A DNA stretch of 52,997 nt from NCBI GenBank assembly GCA_021203005.1, contig JAJQCB010000221.1:1-52997 (forward strand), in the 5' to 3' direction. The notes beneath the pieces were generated by a model. That model did not search any database and was not told the DNA's origin. It was given only the letters and a program-made list of their open reading frames with translations. Of the stretch, positions 1-6,467 are shown in pieces. Every line of letters begins with the position of its first letter. The first letter of the stretch is position 1. The position numbers and the translations under genes were made by a program. This DNA comes from Clostridiales bacterium. GTDB taxonomy: Bacteria; Bacillota; Clostridia; Lachnospirales; Lachnospiraceae.

Positions 1-54
1 GTGTACTTATATGCTGGCAAGCCGCTCTCCCTCCTATTCGTATTATTTTGATTA

Positions 55-84
55 TTGACTTCCCATGTTTCCCAGTGTTATAAT
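55..84 (+). promoter_or_regulatory. Strong sigma-A-type promoter for a short antisense RNA
   Basis: A TTGACT -35 box at 55-60 and a perfect TATAAT -10 box at 79-84 are separated by 18 bases. No plausible reading frame follows before the terminator at 146-194, so the promoter most likely drives a short non-coding RNA running toward the minus-strand toxin gene. The assignment as an antitoxin promoter is inference from this geometry. Confidence 0.7.
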
Positions 85-90
85 GTGCTT

Positions 91-195
91 AGCAAGACAG
101 CTGGCAGGTAAGTGTGGGTTACCTGTTCCGGCGAAATATCAGATTAAAAAATAGTCGTCCACTCCGCCAAGAGTTTTAGGGACGGCTATTTTTTA
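91..195 (+). ncRNA. Candidate antisense antitoxin RNA
   Basis: Transcription from the promoter at 55-84 would start near 91 and stop in the terminator ending at 194, giving an RNA of about 100 nt. Its 3' end overlaps the last codons and terminator of the convergent toxin gene. Three short words in it, CAGCTG (98-103), GGGTTAC (116-122) and TTCCGG (126-131), recur at 324-329, 306-312 and 288-293, in the leader of the toxin transcript. The two RNAs would therefore carry complementary segments, as in par/Fst-type type I systems. Ends are estimated and expression is unproven. Confidence 0.5.
146..194. terminator. Bidirectional rho-independent terminator shared by toxin and antisense RNA
   Basis: Bases 146-160 (six A then ATAGTCGTCC) pair with 180-194 in a 15-bp stem containing one G-U pair. 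The stem ends in six T on the plus strand and six T on the minus strand, so it can stop transcription from both sides. It overlaps the 3' end of the toxin gene. Confidence 0.75.
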
Positions 196-272
196 TGGTT
201 GACATAGGTCAGAATCGAAACAATCAGTAATGTGATGGTCAGCAGTACCATAAACTCTTCGTATGTACTCAT
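186..272 (-). CDS. 28-residue holin-like toxin (type I TA toxin family)
   Basis: This small gene begins MSTYEEFMVLL, continues with one hydrophobic membrane segment (about residues 8-23) and ends in a short charged tail YVNHKK. That plan matches the putative holin-like toxin family (Hol_Tox) of Firmicutes, whose members sit in the membrane and are controlled by antisense RNAs. A strong ribosome binding site (GGGGG, minus strand, about 282-286) lies about 9 bases before the ATG. A TATGAT -10-like box is at 343-348 on the minus strand. The gene faces a strong convergent promoter at 55-84 and shares its terminator. A longer overlapping minus-strand frame at 193-441 has none of these features. 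The family call rests on sequence pattern alone. Confidence 0.75.
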   Translation of the reverse strand: MSTYEEFMVLLTITLLIVSILTYVNHKK

Positions 273-364
273 AAAACTTTACCCCCTTTCCGGAAGACTC
301 GGAACGGGTTACGCCACCCCTACCAGCTGCCTTGATAAACACATCATAGCAGCAGGATATGGCT

Positions 365-1006
365 CTATTCTTTTTTCCCTCCAAGATGAAGCGTGAAGGC
401 TGCTCTCTGCACAGGATGGGGGTCTCCTTCCTGGTAATCAAAGGACCTTTCCATGGCCTCTAAAGTGAGCAGATCCAGATCTTTTGAAGAGAGAACGCCG
501 TCTGCCTTGCGGTATGGACGCTGTCGGTAAAATTCGCTCTTATAAGGTTCTCCCATGCGCGAAAGTCGGCTCTCAATTTCCGCTTCAAATTCTGCGTCAT
601 ATACTTCCTCCGGTGCCGTGCTGACGTCTGTCGGAGGCAAATACTCAAAGCACATGGCTTCATCTACCATGTTCTGATCACAGGAAAAAATAAATTCTTC
701 CGGGGTATCATCCCGGATTTTCTCCAACATCTTTATTTTCCTTTTTACCGAAGCTTTCGGATTAAGACCCTGAACGATTTTACACAGATCGTATGCGCTC
801 CCGTATATTTTGTGAGATATGTACAGGTCAATGAGCATAATGCGCGCCTGTTCAATCTGGTAAGCACTCATATTGGGATATGTCTCTGCTGAATTGATTA
901 GCTGTATAACCCTTGTTTCTTTTTTCTTCGGGAATTCGAGTATCATTTTCTTCATGGTATCATTGGCCTCTTGGATGAGGACATATGGAGATACAGAAGT
1001 GTGCAT
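365..1006 (-). CDS. Hypothetical protein of the lysogeny operon
   Basis: A 213-residue protein that I do not recognise. It has no signal peptide or membrane segment. The N-terminal half looks helical and basic, and the middle (about residues 120-150) is acidic. The ATG at 1006 is preceded by AAAGGGGG at good spacing, and an internal ATG (residue 18) is a weaker alternative. It starts immediately after the lipoprotein gene stops and lies on the same strand as the repressor, so all three are probably transcribed from the lysogeny promoter. That placement suggests a lysogenic-conversion or immunity function, which is inference. Its stop is next to the toxin promoter region. Confidence 0.6.
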   Translation of the reverse strand: MHTSVSPYVLIQEANDTMKKMILEFPKKKETRVIQLINSAETYPNMSAYQIEQARIMLIDLYISHKIYGSAYDLCKIVQGLNPKASVKRKIKMLEKIRDDTPEEFIFSCDQNMVDEAMCFEYLPPTDVSTAPEEVYDAEFEAEIESRLSRMGEPYKSEFYRQRPYRKADGVLSSKDLDLLTLEAMERSFDYQEGDPHPVQRAAFTLHLGGKKE

Positions 1007-1019
1007 ATAAATCCCCCTT

Positions 1020-1421
1020 TCAGCGCTTGTCCAGGCCAGCCGTTTCCGCTATATCATTGCGTTTCTCCACAATAGCGTCATATGTTTCGTTTGTGCCGTT
1101 AAAATGGTCAGACAGCACTTTGGAGGACAGAATGACAAGATCAGACGATATGCTGGCGTCTGCAGAGTGCTGCTTTACTTCGTCCGAGGTGTCAGTTGGC
1201 ATGTCAGAAACATAATCCATTTCATCATGCAGCTCATCCAGCTTATCGCTTATTTCGTCATAATCCACATCGCCATCCAGATACTGATCGGTGATCTCAA
1301 TCGCCTGCTCTGCGACAGAAATGGCCTTGGAACTCGCGTATACTTTGCTTCCGCAGGAGCAGAGCATGAGAGCTGAAAACGAGATTGCCAGAACTGAAAT
1401 AATTCTTTTTGCTTTATTCAT
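1020..1421 (-). CDS. Small secreted lipoprotein, candidate superinfection exclusion protein
   Basis: The protein (133 residues from the chosen start MNKAKRII) has a lysine/arginine N-terminus, a hydrophobic core and a lipobox-like LCSC at about residues 19-22. It would be cleaved and lipid-anchored outside the membrane. The mature part is acidic, helical and lacks other cysteines. An ATG four codons upstream touches the AGAGGA ribosome binding site and is less likely. It lies between the repressor and an unknown gene in the lysogeny operon. Known prophage lipoproteins in this position (for example Ltp of Streptococcus phage TP-J34) block DNA injection by related phages. There is no visible homology here, so the function is inferred from position and topology. 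Confidence 0.65.
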   Translation of the reverse strand: MNKAKRIISVLAISFSALMLCSCGSKVYASSKAISVAEQAIEITDQYLDGDVDYDEISDKLDELHDEMDYVSDMPTDTSDEVKQHSADASISSDLVILSSKVLSDHFNGTNETYDAIVEKRNDIAETAGLDKR

Positions 1422-1475
1422 AAGAAATATCATTCCTCTATTTTCTTCGATGGCCCCGGTACCACTCGAGGCTTA

Positions 1476-2099
1476 TTATTTTCCAGAAACTTTCCTCAGA
1501 GGCTCTTGGGCTGCTGCAACAGGCGGATCCTCTTCGTACTCATACTTTCTGATAATGTCAGTCATCTGTCCCATGACCCAGCGCTTATCCATCTGACGGA
1601 GTTGGTGGTAATAGGAAATAATTTCTTTATCATCGGAGCTGGGTATATTATGGCTGTCCGTTCGGCCAAGAAGGTAATCTACGGATGTTTCCAAGCAGTC
1701 AGCGACCAAAACCAACTGCTGGAGGCTGGGAACTTCTTTAAGAAACCAGTTTTCGATGACGTCTTTTCCAAGGCCCGTAGATTCTGCGACATCGGAAATT
1801 GTTTTTTTTCTTATATCGAGGAGATCTAAGAAGGCCGATCGGCAGCATCCGTCGCTTAGTATACCCCGGTTGAAATCTGCAGATTGGTATTCGGCAATGT
1901 TTGAGATACCAATCAGAAAATCCAGGGGTACATGGAAGTATTCACATATCTTGAGCTTCATCTGGTCGTTTGGACAGCTTTTCCCGTTTTCATATAAGGA
2001 AACCGTTGATTTCACGATCCCAAATATCTGACCAAACTCTTCCTGTGTCAAACCGGCAGACGTGCGTAGCATTTTTATCCGGTCAGAGATATTTGCCAT
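1476..2099 (-). CDS. CI-like repressor with two XRE-type HTH regions
   Basis: A 207-residue DNA-binding protein. Residues about 5-60 form a clear XRE/HTH_3 domain (TSAGLTQEEFGQIFG then STVSLYENGK). A second HTH-like region follows at about 88-148 and ends DCLETSVDYLLGR. There is no LexA/S24 protease domain, so induction by RecA-stimulated self-cleavage is not expected. The start at 2099 follows AGAGGTGA at good spacing, whereas the longer frame starting at 2135 lacks a site. It is divergent from the Cro-like gene across a 174-base region with repeated operators. It is expected to maintain lysogeny by repressing the rightward early promoter. Confidence 0.85.
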   Translation of the reverse strand: MANISDRIKMLRTSAGLTQEEFGQIFGIVKSTVSLYENGKSCPNDQMKLKICEYFHVPLDFLIGISNIAEYQSADFNRGILSDGCCRSAFLDLLDIRKKTISDVAESTGLGKDVIENWFLKEVPSLQQLVLVADCLETSVDYLLGRTDSHNIPSSDDKEIISYYHQLRQMDKRWVMGQMTDIIRKYEYEEDPPVAAAQEPLRKVSGK

Positions 2100-2135
2100 A
2101 CAAATCACCTCTTTCTGTTGAACTGTTTTAAACAT

Positions 2136-2141
2136 ATTATA
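2136..2141 (-). promoter_or_regulatory. -10 box of the lysogeny (repressor) promoter
   Basis: On the minus strand this reads TATAAT and would start transcription just upstream of the repressor ribosome binding site. The -35 region is weak (TTTAAT at 17 bp), which fits a promoter that needs activation or is autoregulated. Confidence 0.5.
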
Positions 2142-2175
2142 ATCTACGCCTCCCTAAAATTAAACTCATTTAGAA

Positions 2176-2246
2176 AAAGTTGATAAAACTTCAACTTTCC
2201 TATTGACAAGCAGTTAAAGTTGAAGTAATCTAAACATAAGTTGAAG
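2176..2246. promoter_or_regulatory. Operator array of the genetic switch
   Basis: Four copies of an AAGTTGAAG-like word lie between the divergent regulators: 2176-2185 (AAAGTTGATA), 2189-2198 (inverted, CTTCAACTTT), 2216-2225 (AAAGTTGAAG) and 2237-2246 (TAAGTTGAAG). The first two form an inverted repeat. The third fills the spacer of the rightward promoter, so repressor bound there would block polymerase. Which protein binds each copy is unknown. Confidence 0.65.
2203..2231 (+). promoter_or_regulatory. Rightward early promoter (PR-like)
   Basis: A perfect TTGACA -35 at 2203-2208 is followed by a 17-bp spacer and a TAATCT -10 at 2226-2231. It points at the Cro-like gene and the early operon. 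An operator copy lies in the spacer. Confidence 0.7.
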
Positions 2247-2273
2247 ATAACAAAACAAGAAAGGAGCGGAACG

Positions 2274-2501
2274 ATGAACCTTGAACTACTTAAATCCGAG
2301 AGAAAGTCCAAAGGTTATACGCAGCAGTTTATGGCCGACCAGCTTGGATTCAAGGACAGAAGCAGTTACTGCCTGATCGAAAACGGGAAGTGTTCTGTGG
2401 ATATCGAACTGGCGAATCGAATAGCCTCTGTTTTAAAACTGTCTGAACGGCGGACGTTTGAAATTTTTTTTGCTTCGCAGGTTCAAGAAGCCTCAACATA
2501 G
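2274..2501 (+). CDS. Cro-like XRE-family regulator
   Basis: A 75-residue protein made of one XRE helix-turn-helix domain (ERKSKGYTQQFMADQLGF then SYCLIENGK), the size and location expected for a Cro-type repressor. The ATG at 2274 follows AAGGAG at normal spacing. An in-frame ATG at 2241 lies within the promoter and operator region and was rejected. It is the first gene of the rightward operon and should oppose the divergent repressor. Confidence 0.85.
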   Translation: MNLELLKSERKSKGYTQQFMADQLGFKDRSSYCLIENGKCSVDIELANRIASVLKLSERRTFEIFFASQVQEAST

Positions 2502-2533
2502 TTTTATCTTAATCAAACAGGAGGGAAAGATAA

Positions 2534-3010
2534 ATGGGAACAAATCCTACAAAAGCGGCCGGCAATATTTACTGCCAGTGCAGAAAAGCGGCTGCAATGT
2601 TCAATGACAAGCTAAACAGTCGCGAGGGAGCCGCAGAACTACTCGGCATCTCGCCGAGTACATTGGCGGATTATGAACTCGGAATAACGAAGATTATTCC
2701 GGCCGACAACATTCTGAGAATGGCTGATTTATACAACGCTCCGGAGCTGAGAAACCACTATTGCCGGAACTGTTGCCCGCTGGGAGGTGATGTACCGGAG
2801 ATTGACATGGATTCATTGGACCGGATCACGGTGAAGGCGCTGGCCTCTCTGAGAAAAGTCGAGCAGACAAAGGAAAACCTGCTGGACATTACCGAGGATG
2901 GGATTATCTCGGAAGATGAAAAGCCAAAGCTGGATCGGATACTGAAAGAGCTGGATGATTTGTCAGCCGTTGCTCACAATCTCCGGGTGTGGGTAGAGAA
3001 AAACGCTTAG
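2534..3010 (+). CDS. XRE-type regulator with helical C-terminus
   Basis: A 158-residue protein with a central HTH region (GAAELLGISPSTLADYELG, about residues 32-50). A cysteine cluster, CRNCC, follows at about residues 77-81, and the C-terminal part (about 100-158) is predicted to be helical and probably coiled. It starts after AGGAGGG. Proteins of this layout are common second regulators in clostridial prophage early regions. Its target is not visible in the sequence. Confidence 0.75.
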   Translation: MGTNPTKAAGNIYCQCRKAAAMFNDKLNSREGAAELLGISPSTLADYELGITKIIPADNILRMADLYNAPELRNHYCRNCCPLGGDVPEIDMDSLDRITVKALASLRKVEQTKENLLDITEDGIISEDEKPKLDRILKELDDLSAVAHNLRVWVEKNA

Positions 3011-3024
3011 AAAGGAGGAGATCG

Positions 3025-3276
3025 ATGGAGAACACAATGACAGGCGCTGTAACGGCACCAAGGGTATTTCTGACAGTGAAAGAAGTAATGCTTCTGATGG
3101 GGTGCAAGGAAGACAAGGCGTACAAGACCATGCGGAAGATAAACCAAGAGTCGGAGAAAGAAGGATATATGCGATTCGACGCAGGCAAGGTCAACAAGCA
3201 TGTGTTCGCTGAAAAGCTGCAGATCCCGGAGGAGGATATTGAGAACGCCATTAAATATGTGGCTGCACAGGGATAA
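3025..3276 (+). CDS. Excisionase-like small HTH protein
   Basis: An 83-residue protein whose core (VFLTVKEVMLLMGCKEDKAY then RKINQESEKEG) resembles the winged-helix excisionase/MerR-like proteins of mobile elements, which bind attachment-site DNA or regulate transcription. The ATG at 3025 is preceded by AAAGGAGGAG. No integrase gene is in the window, so a role in excision cannot be checked here. It could also be a simple regulator. Confidence 0.6.
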   Translation: MENTMTGAVTAPRVFLTVKEVMLLMGCKEDKAYKTMRKINQESEKEGYMRFDAGKVNKHVFAEKLQIPEEDIENAIKYVAAQG

Positions 3277-3286
3277 GGAGGAAATC

Positions 3287-3475
3287 ATGGCATTTTACCA
3301 TACTTGCCCTATTTGCGGATCCAATCTCGATCCTGGTGAGATTTGTGACTGCGAAAGGGAGAAGGACAATAGAGAAAAGGTTTTTGCGGATGCGATCAGA
3401 CCCGGAAAACGGGGACAGTACAGGATAGATTTTGACAGACTGGAGCGTGGATATCGTGAAAAAGCTGTTATGTAG
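3287..3475 (+). CDS. Small zinc-ribbon protein
   Basis: A 62-residue protein with CPICG near the N-terminus (about residues 7-11) and CDC a little further on, a likely four-cysteine zinc site, followed by a charged tail. It starts after AAGGAGG. The 3' end overlaps the start of the hydrolase gene by about 20 bases, which suggests coupling. Function unknown. Confidence 0.6.
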   Translation: MAFYHTCPICGSNLDPGEICDCEREKDNREKVFADAIRPGKRGQYRIDFDRLERGYREKAVM

Positions 3476-4025
3476 CACCGCTCTATTTGCGGGAATGGCA
3501 TTATCCGGTGTGTGCCTTGCCGCAACAGGAGGGGAGGTAGAGCCAACAGAAGTTCCGGTGGCGGTCACGGTAAACGCAGAAAACACTATCAGCGAATCAG
3601 AGAGTGAGACGGAAACATGTGCCACAGGGGATGGTGACCAGATCATGGAATTGACAGACGATGAAATCTTTCTGCTGGCCAAGATCGCCATGGCGGAGGC
3701 CGAGAGCGAAAGCACAGAGGGGAAGGCGCTGGTCATACTGGTGGTTCTGAACAGAGTACAGTCAGACGAATTTCCCGATACCATAGAAGATGTGCTTAAT
3801 CAGAGAACCGGCGGCGGAGGATGGCAGTTCAGCCCAATGCAGGACGGAGGGCGCTGGTACACAACAGAGCCAGATGAGGATAGCTACGAAGCCGTTGAGT
3901 TGGTAATGGCCGGCTGGGATGAAAGCAGGGGTGCCCTGTATTTTGAAAGCAGCGAGGATCCGACATGGCACAGCATGAACCTGGAATACCTTTACACGGT
4001 CGGGTCCCATAAATTTTACAGATAG
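3456..4025 (+). CDS. Secreted SleB-type cell wall hydrolase
   Basis: The predicted product (189 residues from the GTG at 3456) begins with a classical signal peptide (KKLLCSTALFAGMALSGVCLA). An acidic linker (about 30-65) is followed by a Hydrolase_2/SleB-like catalytic domain: the AKIAMAEAESESTEGKALV segment with the likely catalytic Glu, then VLNRV and FSPMQDGG. Family members are lytic transglycosylases or amidases of spore germination and cell wall remodelling. TTG (3432) and GTG (3447) are alternative starts. TGGAG ten bases before 3456 favours the shorter form. It is odd that this lies in the early region rather than beside a holin. Confidence 0.8.
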   Translation: MKKLLCSTALFAGMALSGVCLAATGGEVEPTEVPVAVTVNAENTISESESETETCATGDGDQIMELTDDEIFLLAKIAMAEAESESTEGKALVILVVLNRVQSDEFPDTIEDVLNQRTGGGGWQFSPMQDGGRWYTTEPDEDSYEAVELVMAGWDESRGALYFESSEDPTWHSMNLEYLYTVGSHKFYR

Positions 4026-4037
4026 GAGAGTGTGAAA

Positions 4038-4352
4038 ATGCATGACAGTAAAGTGCGTAGGATGTCAGTTGACATGGAATGTGAGTATCTTACGGAAGAT
4101 TCCAAGGTCCGGGTATATCTGTCCCCGGTGCGAGGCGAAACAAAGGAAACAGTCGCAGAAAAGGCCGTCGTCATAGCCTTGGAGCTGTTCTACAGCCTGG
4201 CGGTGACCTATTTCATCGGCAGTTGGGCAATCGCGGCGGCGTATGCCGAGAGAGGCTATAAAGCCTATGGCGGAGAGTATCTGCTGATTATCTTTGTATT
4301 CGGACTCAGCTTTCATTTCATCAGAAAGTTTTTTGAGAATTTTAGGAGGTAA
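4038..4352 (+). CDS. Small membrane protein, two TM segments
   Basis: A 104-residue protein with a charged N-terminal half (about 1-42) and two hydrophobic helices (about 45-70 and 82-98, LLIIFVFGLSFHFI), ending in a basic tail. The ATG at 4038 lies eight bases after AGGAGA, and a GTG at 4032 is possible. It directly follows the secreted hydrolase gene. Function unknown. It is not a recognisable holin. Confidence 0.6.
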   Translation: MHDSKVRRMSVDMECEYLTEDSKVRVYLSPVRGETKETVAEKAVVIALELFYSLAVTYFIGSWAIAAAYAERGYKAYGGEYLLIIFVFGLSFHFIRKFFENFRR

Positions 4353-4354
4353 CG

Positions 4355-4660
4355 ATGGAGGAAGTCACAAAACAGGAAGTCGAGGAGCAGCTGGGGCAAG
4401 AAATTACAGCGGAACAACTTGCCGAGGCGCTGGAATATGCCAGACGCAAGCAGGAGTACATATACAAGCGCGAACGGAGGGAAGTGGTATTACAGCACTG
4501 GTACCTTGTCACACTGACTGTGGAATATGTCCGAAACCTCGCGTTTTCACGCTTCACAATGGATTTATGCGCAAAGCTTCACAATATGGAAAAAGAGTGC
4601 CCGGTCAAAGACCAGGACACCCTCACGCTCAGCCATATTGTAGCACAGCCGACCGCTTAA
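4355..4660 (+). CDS. Hypothetical early phage protein
   Basis: A 101-residue mostly helical protein with a strongly acidic N-terminus and a basic middle (RKQEYIYKRERREVV). No recognised domain. It starts after TTAGGAGGT, two bases after the preceding gene ends. A different frame over the same DNA (4294-4710) has no proper start and was rejected. Confidence 0.6.
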   Translation: MEEVTKQEVEEQLGQEITAEQLAEALEYARRKQEYIYKRERREVVLQHWYLVTLTVEYVRNLAFSRFTMDLCAKLHNMEKECPVKDQDTLTLSHIVAQPTA

Positions 4661-4693
4661 AATCAATAAAAATCTACAATATGGAGGTAAACT

Positions 4694-5824
4694 ATGGAAA
4701 CCAGATCTAATGCAATGACACAGATCCAACAGAAGTATGCCGGATGCAATCTGCTTATGCCGGCGTCAACCGAGGTTCAGCTGAACCCATTCTATAAAAT
4801 CACAGTCATGGAAGTGACTGCTGATCTTTCTGAAAATTCGGGGGATATATTCAAAGTCGGCTCCGTGAAGTCCGGAAAGGACAACAAGGGCAAGGATATT
4901 TGGGTAGAGACATTCTCCCCGGCAAAACCCCTTCTTATGAAAATTGCCGCCGCGGCCGGAATCCAGTTTGATCCGGACCATACCTACGGCACGCGGATAG
5001 ACGCGAACACATACAAAGCCAAGGCTTATGGTGCTATGAGGATGCCCGATGGTACCGGAAAGACCCATGCAGACGAGAAAGTAATCTGCCTTGACGATGA
5101 AGAGGCAAATTATCGGCTCGAATTTATGGACAAGTCCATCAAAGGTATCACGGACGCAAAGGCGGCCAAAGCAGCAGCGGAGCTGTTTAAGGGAAAGTGG
5201 ATTCAATCAGCTGATAAATGGGGCAATGCTTGCCAGGCTTATGTTATCGATGACGGAGACCGGGAAAAGTACATTGAACGGTCGGTGCTGGTAAACATGA
5301 CACTCCTGCGGAAGACAGCGGCGGAAAAGGCCATGACTGGAGCAATTTTAAGAGTGGTTCGCGCTTTAACCGGAATGAAAGGTCAGTATACAAAAGCAGA
5401 ACTGCAGAGACCTTTTGCTATTCCACGAGTGACGTTTTCCCCGGATTACAGCGATCCCGAAGTGCGGAGGGCAATGCTCTCGCAGGGGATGAACTCTATC
5501 GGCTCCCTGTTTGGAACAGCAGCTGTAGCAAGCCTTCCTGCCGCGGAAAACACAGCATCCACAGATATGTTTGATCCGGAAGAATTTGCCGATAATCCTG
5601 CATTTTCATCTGACACACCAGCCGCATCGGGCGCGGAGGAAATACCGGAGCAGCCGCAGGAAGGCAACTGGTTTGATCCCGATCCGGTGCAGGAAGAAGC
5701 ACCCGTGCCGGCCGGTTATGTCTGCGATAACTGCGGCGCGACTATCCAGGAGAATGTGTATGAATATTCGATTAAGAAGATGGGGCGCCCGCTGTGCATA
5801 AAGTGTCAGAGAGGAGCGCGCTGA
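4694..5824 (+). CDS. Putative phage recombination (annealing-type) protein with C-terminal zinc ribbon
   Basis: A 376-residue protein. The central part (about 190-265, with AMTGAILRVVRALTGMKGQY then FAIPRVTFSPDY) recalls the conserved core of phage recombinase-associated proteins. A disordered acidic/proline linker (about 290-345) leads to a C-terminal zinc site (CDNCG and CIKC, about 348-372). It lies close upstream of the fused SbcD-SbcC nuclease, where single-strand annealing proteins usually sit. I do not recognise it as RecT, Erf or Redbeta with confidence. The role is inferred mostly from position. Confidence 0.45.
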   Translation: METRSNAMTQIQQKYAGCNLLMPASTEVQLNPFYKITVMEVTADLSENSGDIFKVGSVKSGKDNKGKDIWVETFSPAKPLLMKIAAAAGIQFDPDHTYGTRIDANTYKAKAYGAMRMPDGTGKTHADEKVICLDDEEANYRLEFMDKSIKGITDAKAAKAAAELFKGKWIQSADKWGNACQAYVIDDGDREKYIERSVLVNMTLLRKTAAEKAMTGAILRVVRALTGMKGQYTKAELQRPFAIPRVTFSPDYSDPEVRRAMLSQGMNSIGSLFGTAAVASLPAAENTASTDMFDPEEFADNPAFSSDTPAASGAEEIPEQPQEGNWFDPDPVQEEAPVPAGYVCDNCGATIQENVYEYSIKKMGRPLCIKCQRGAR

Positions 5825-6252
5825 TGAAGATAATCAGGATCACCACAAATAATGAAATCAGCACGCACGAATTTCCGAAGGGAAATCACTTTACTCAGAA
5901 TGAGGCGATCCGGAAGCTGATCGGACCGAAATGTGATTTATACGAGCATGTGATGCCGAACCGGCTGTATAAGGTACTCGGCGGCTCGAATAAAGCGAGC
6001 GGCGTCATGGGCAGCTGTGTGAGCATGCTGATTGATGAGGAAGGCCTGTATCACGATCTTGAGTTGAACACTGTCGGAAGTTACCTGTACGAAACGGATA
6101 TGCATGGAAGTGTGATTGTCGGCAATATTCTCATTGTCGGAGAAGTATGGACACCGGATGGCATTGATTTCTGCGGAATATCAGAAGAACAGTTTAACCT
6201 GCTTTACCCAAGGTTGGAAATACTTACGAAGGAAGCGAGGGGACAAGGATGA
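5824..6252 (+). CDS. DUF3846-like protein
   Basis: A 142-residue protein whose middle (SMLIDEEGLYHDLELNT then VGNILIVGEV) matches the pattern of the DUF3846 family, common in phages and mobile elements and of unknown function. Its ATG overlaps the stop codon of the preceding gene by one base, and it overlaps the next gene's start, showing translational coupling. Confidence 0.6.
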   Translation: MKIIRITTNNEISTHEFPKGNHFTQNEAIRKLIGPKCDLYEHVMPNRLYKVLGGSNKASGVMGSCVSMLIDEEGLYHDLELNTVGSYLYETDMHGSVIVGNILIVGEVWTPDGIDFCGISEEQFNLLYPRLEILTKEARGQG

Positions 6253-6467
6253 ACAGAAGCATAGGAGATAACATCAGCTCTTTACGAAGAGCGAAAGGTC
6301 TGCGCCAGAGAGATCTGGGTGACCTTTGCGGAATGGCCGATTCCCGGATCGGTGAATACGAGAGAGACGAGCACATTCCAACAAAGGCTACGCTGGAGCG
6401 TATCGCTAAAGGACTTGGAGTGACGGTAGAGGTACTTCTTAGAGGAACGGAGGAAGAAACGATATGA
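6249..6467 (+). CDS. Small XRE-family regulator
   Basis: A 72-residue single-domain HTH_3 protein (SLRRAKGLRQRDLGDLCG then SRIGEYERDEHIPTKATLER). It overlaps its neighbours at both ends, so it is made together with the DUF3846-like protein and the large nuclease. It may tune expression of the recombination genes. Confidence 0.8.
   Translation: MNRSIGDNISSLRRAKGLRQRDLGDLCGMADSRIGEYERDEHIPTKATLERIAKGLGVTVEVLLRGTEEETI

Noticed and set aside
193-441. 82-codon minus-strand frame over the toxin locus
   Set aside because: It is in a different frame from the 28-codon toxin gene, lacks a ribosome site and runs through the shared leader. The small toxin frame explains the region better.
4294-4710. 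Alternative plus-strand frame of 138 codons
   Set aside because: It overlaps two genes with good starts, has no ribosome site and shows out-of-frame composition.
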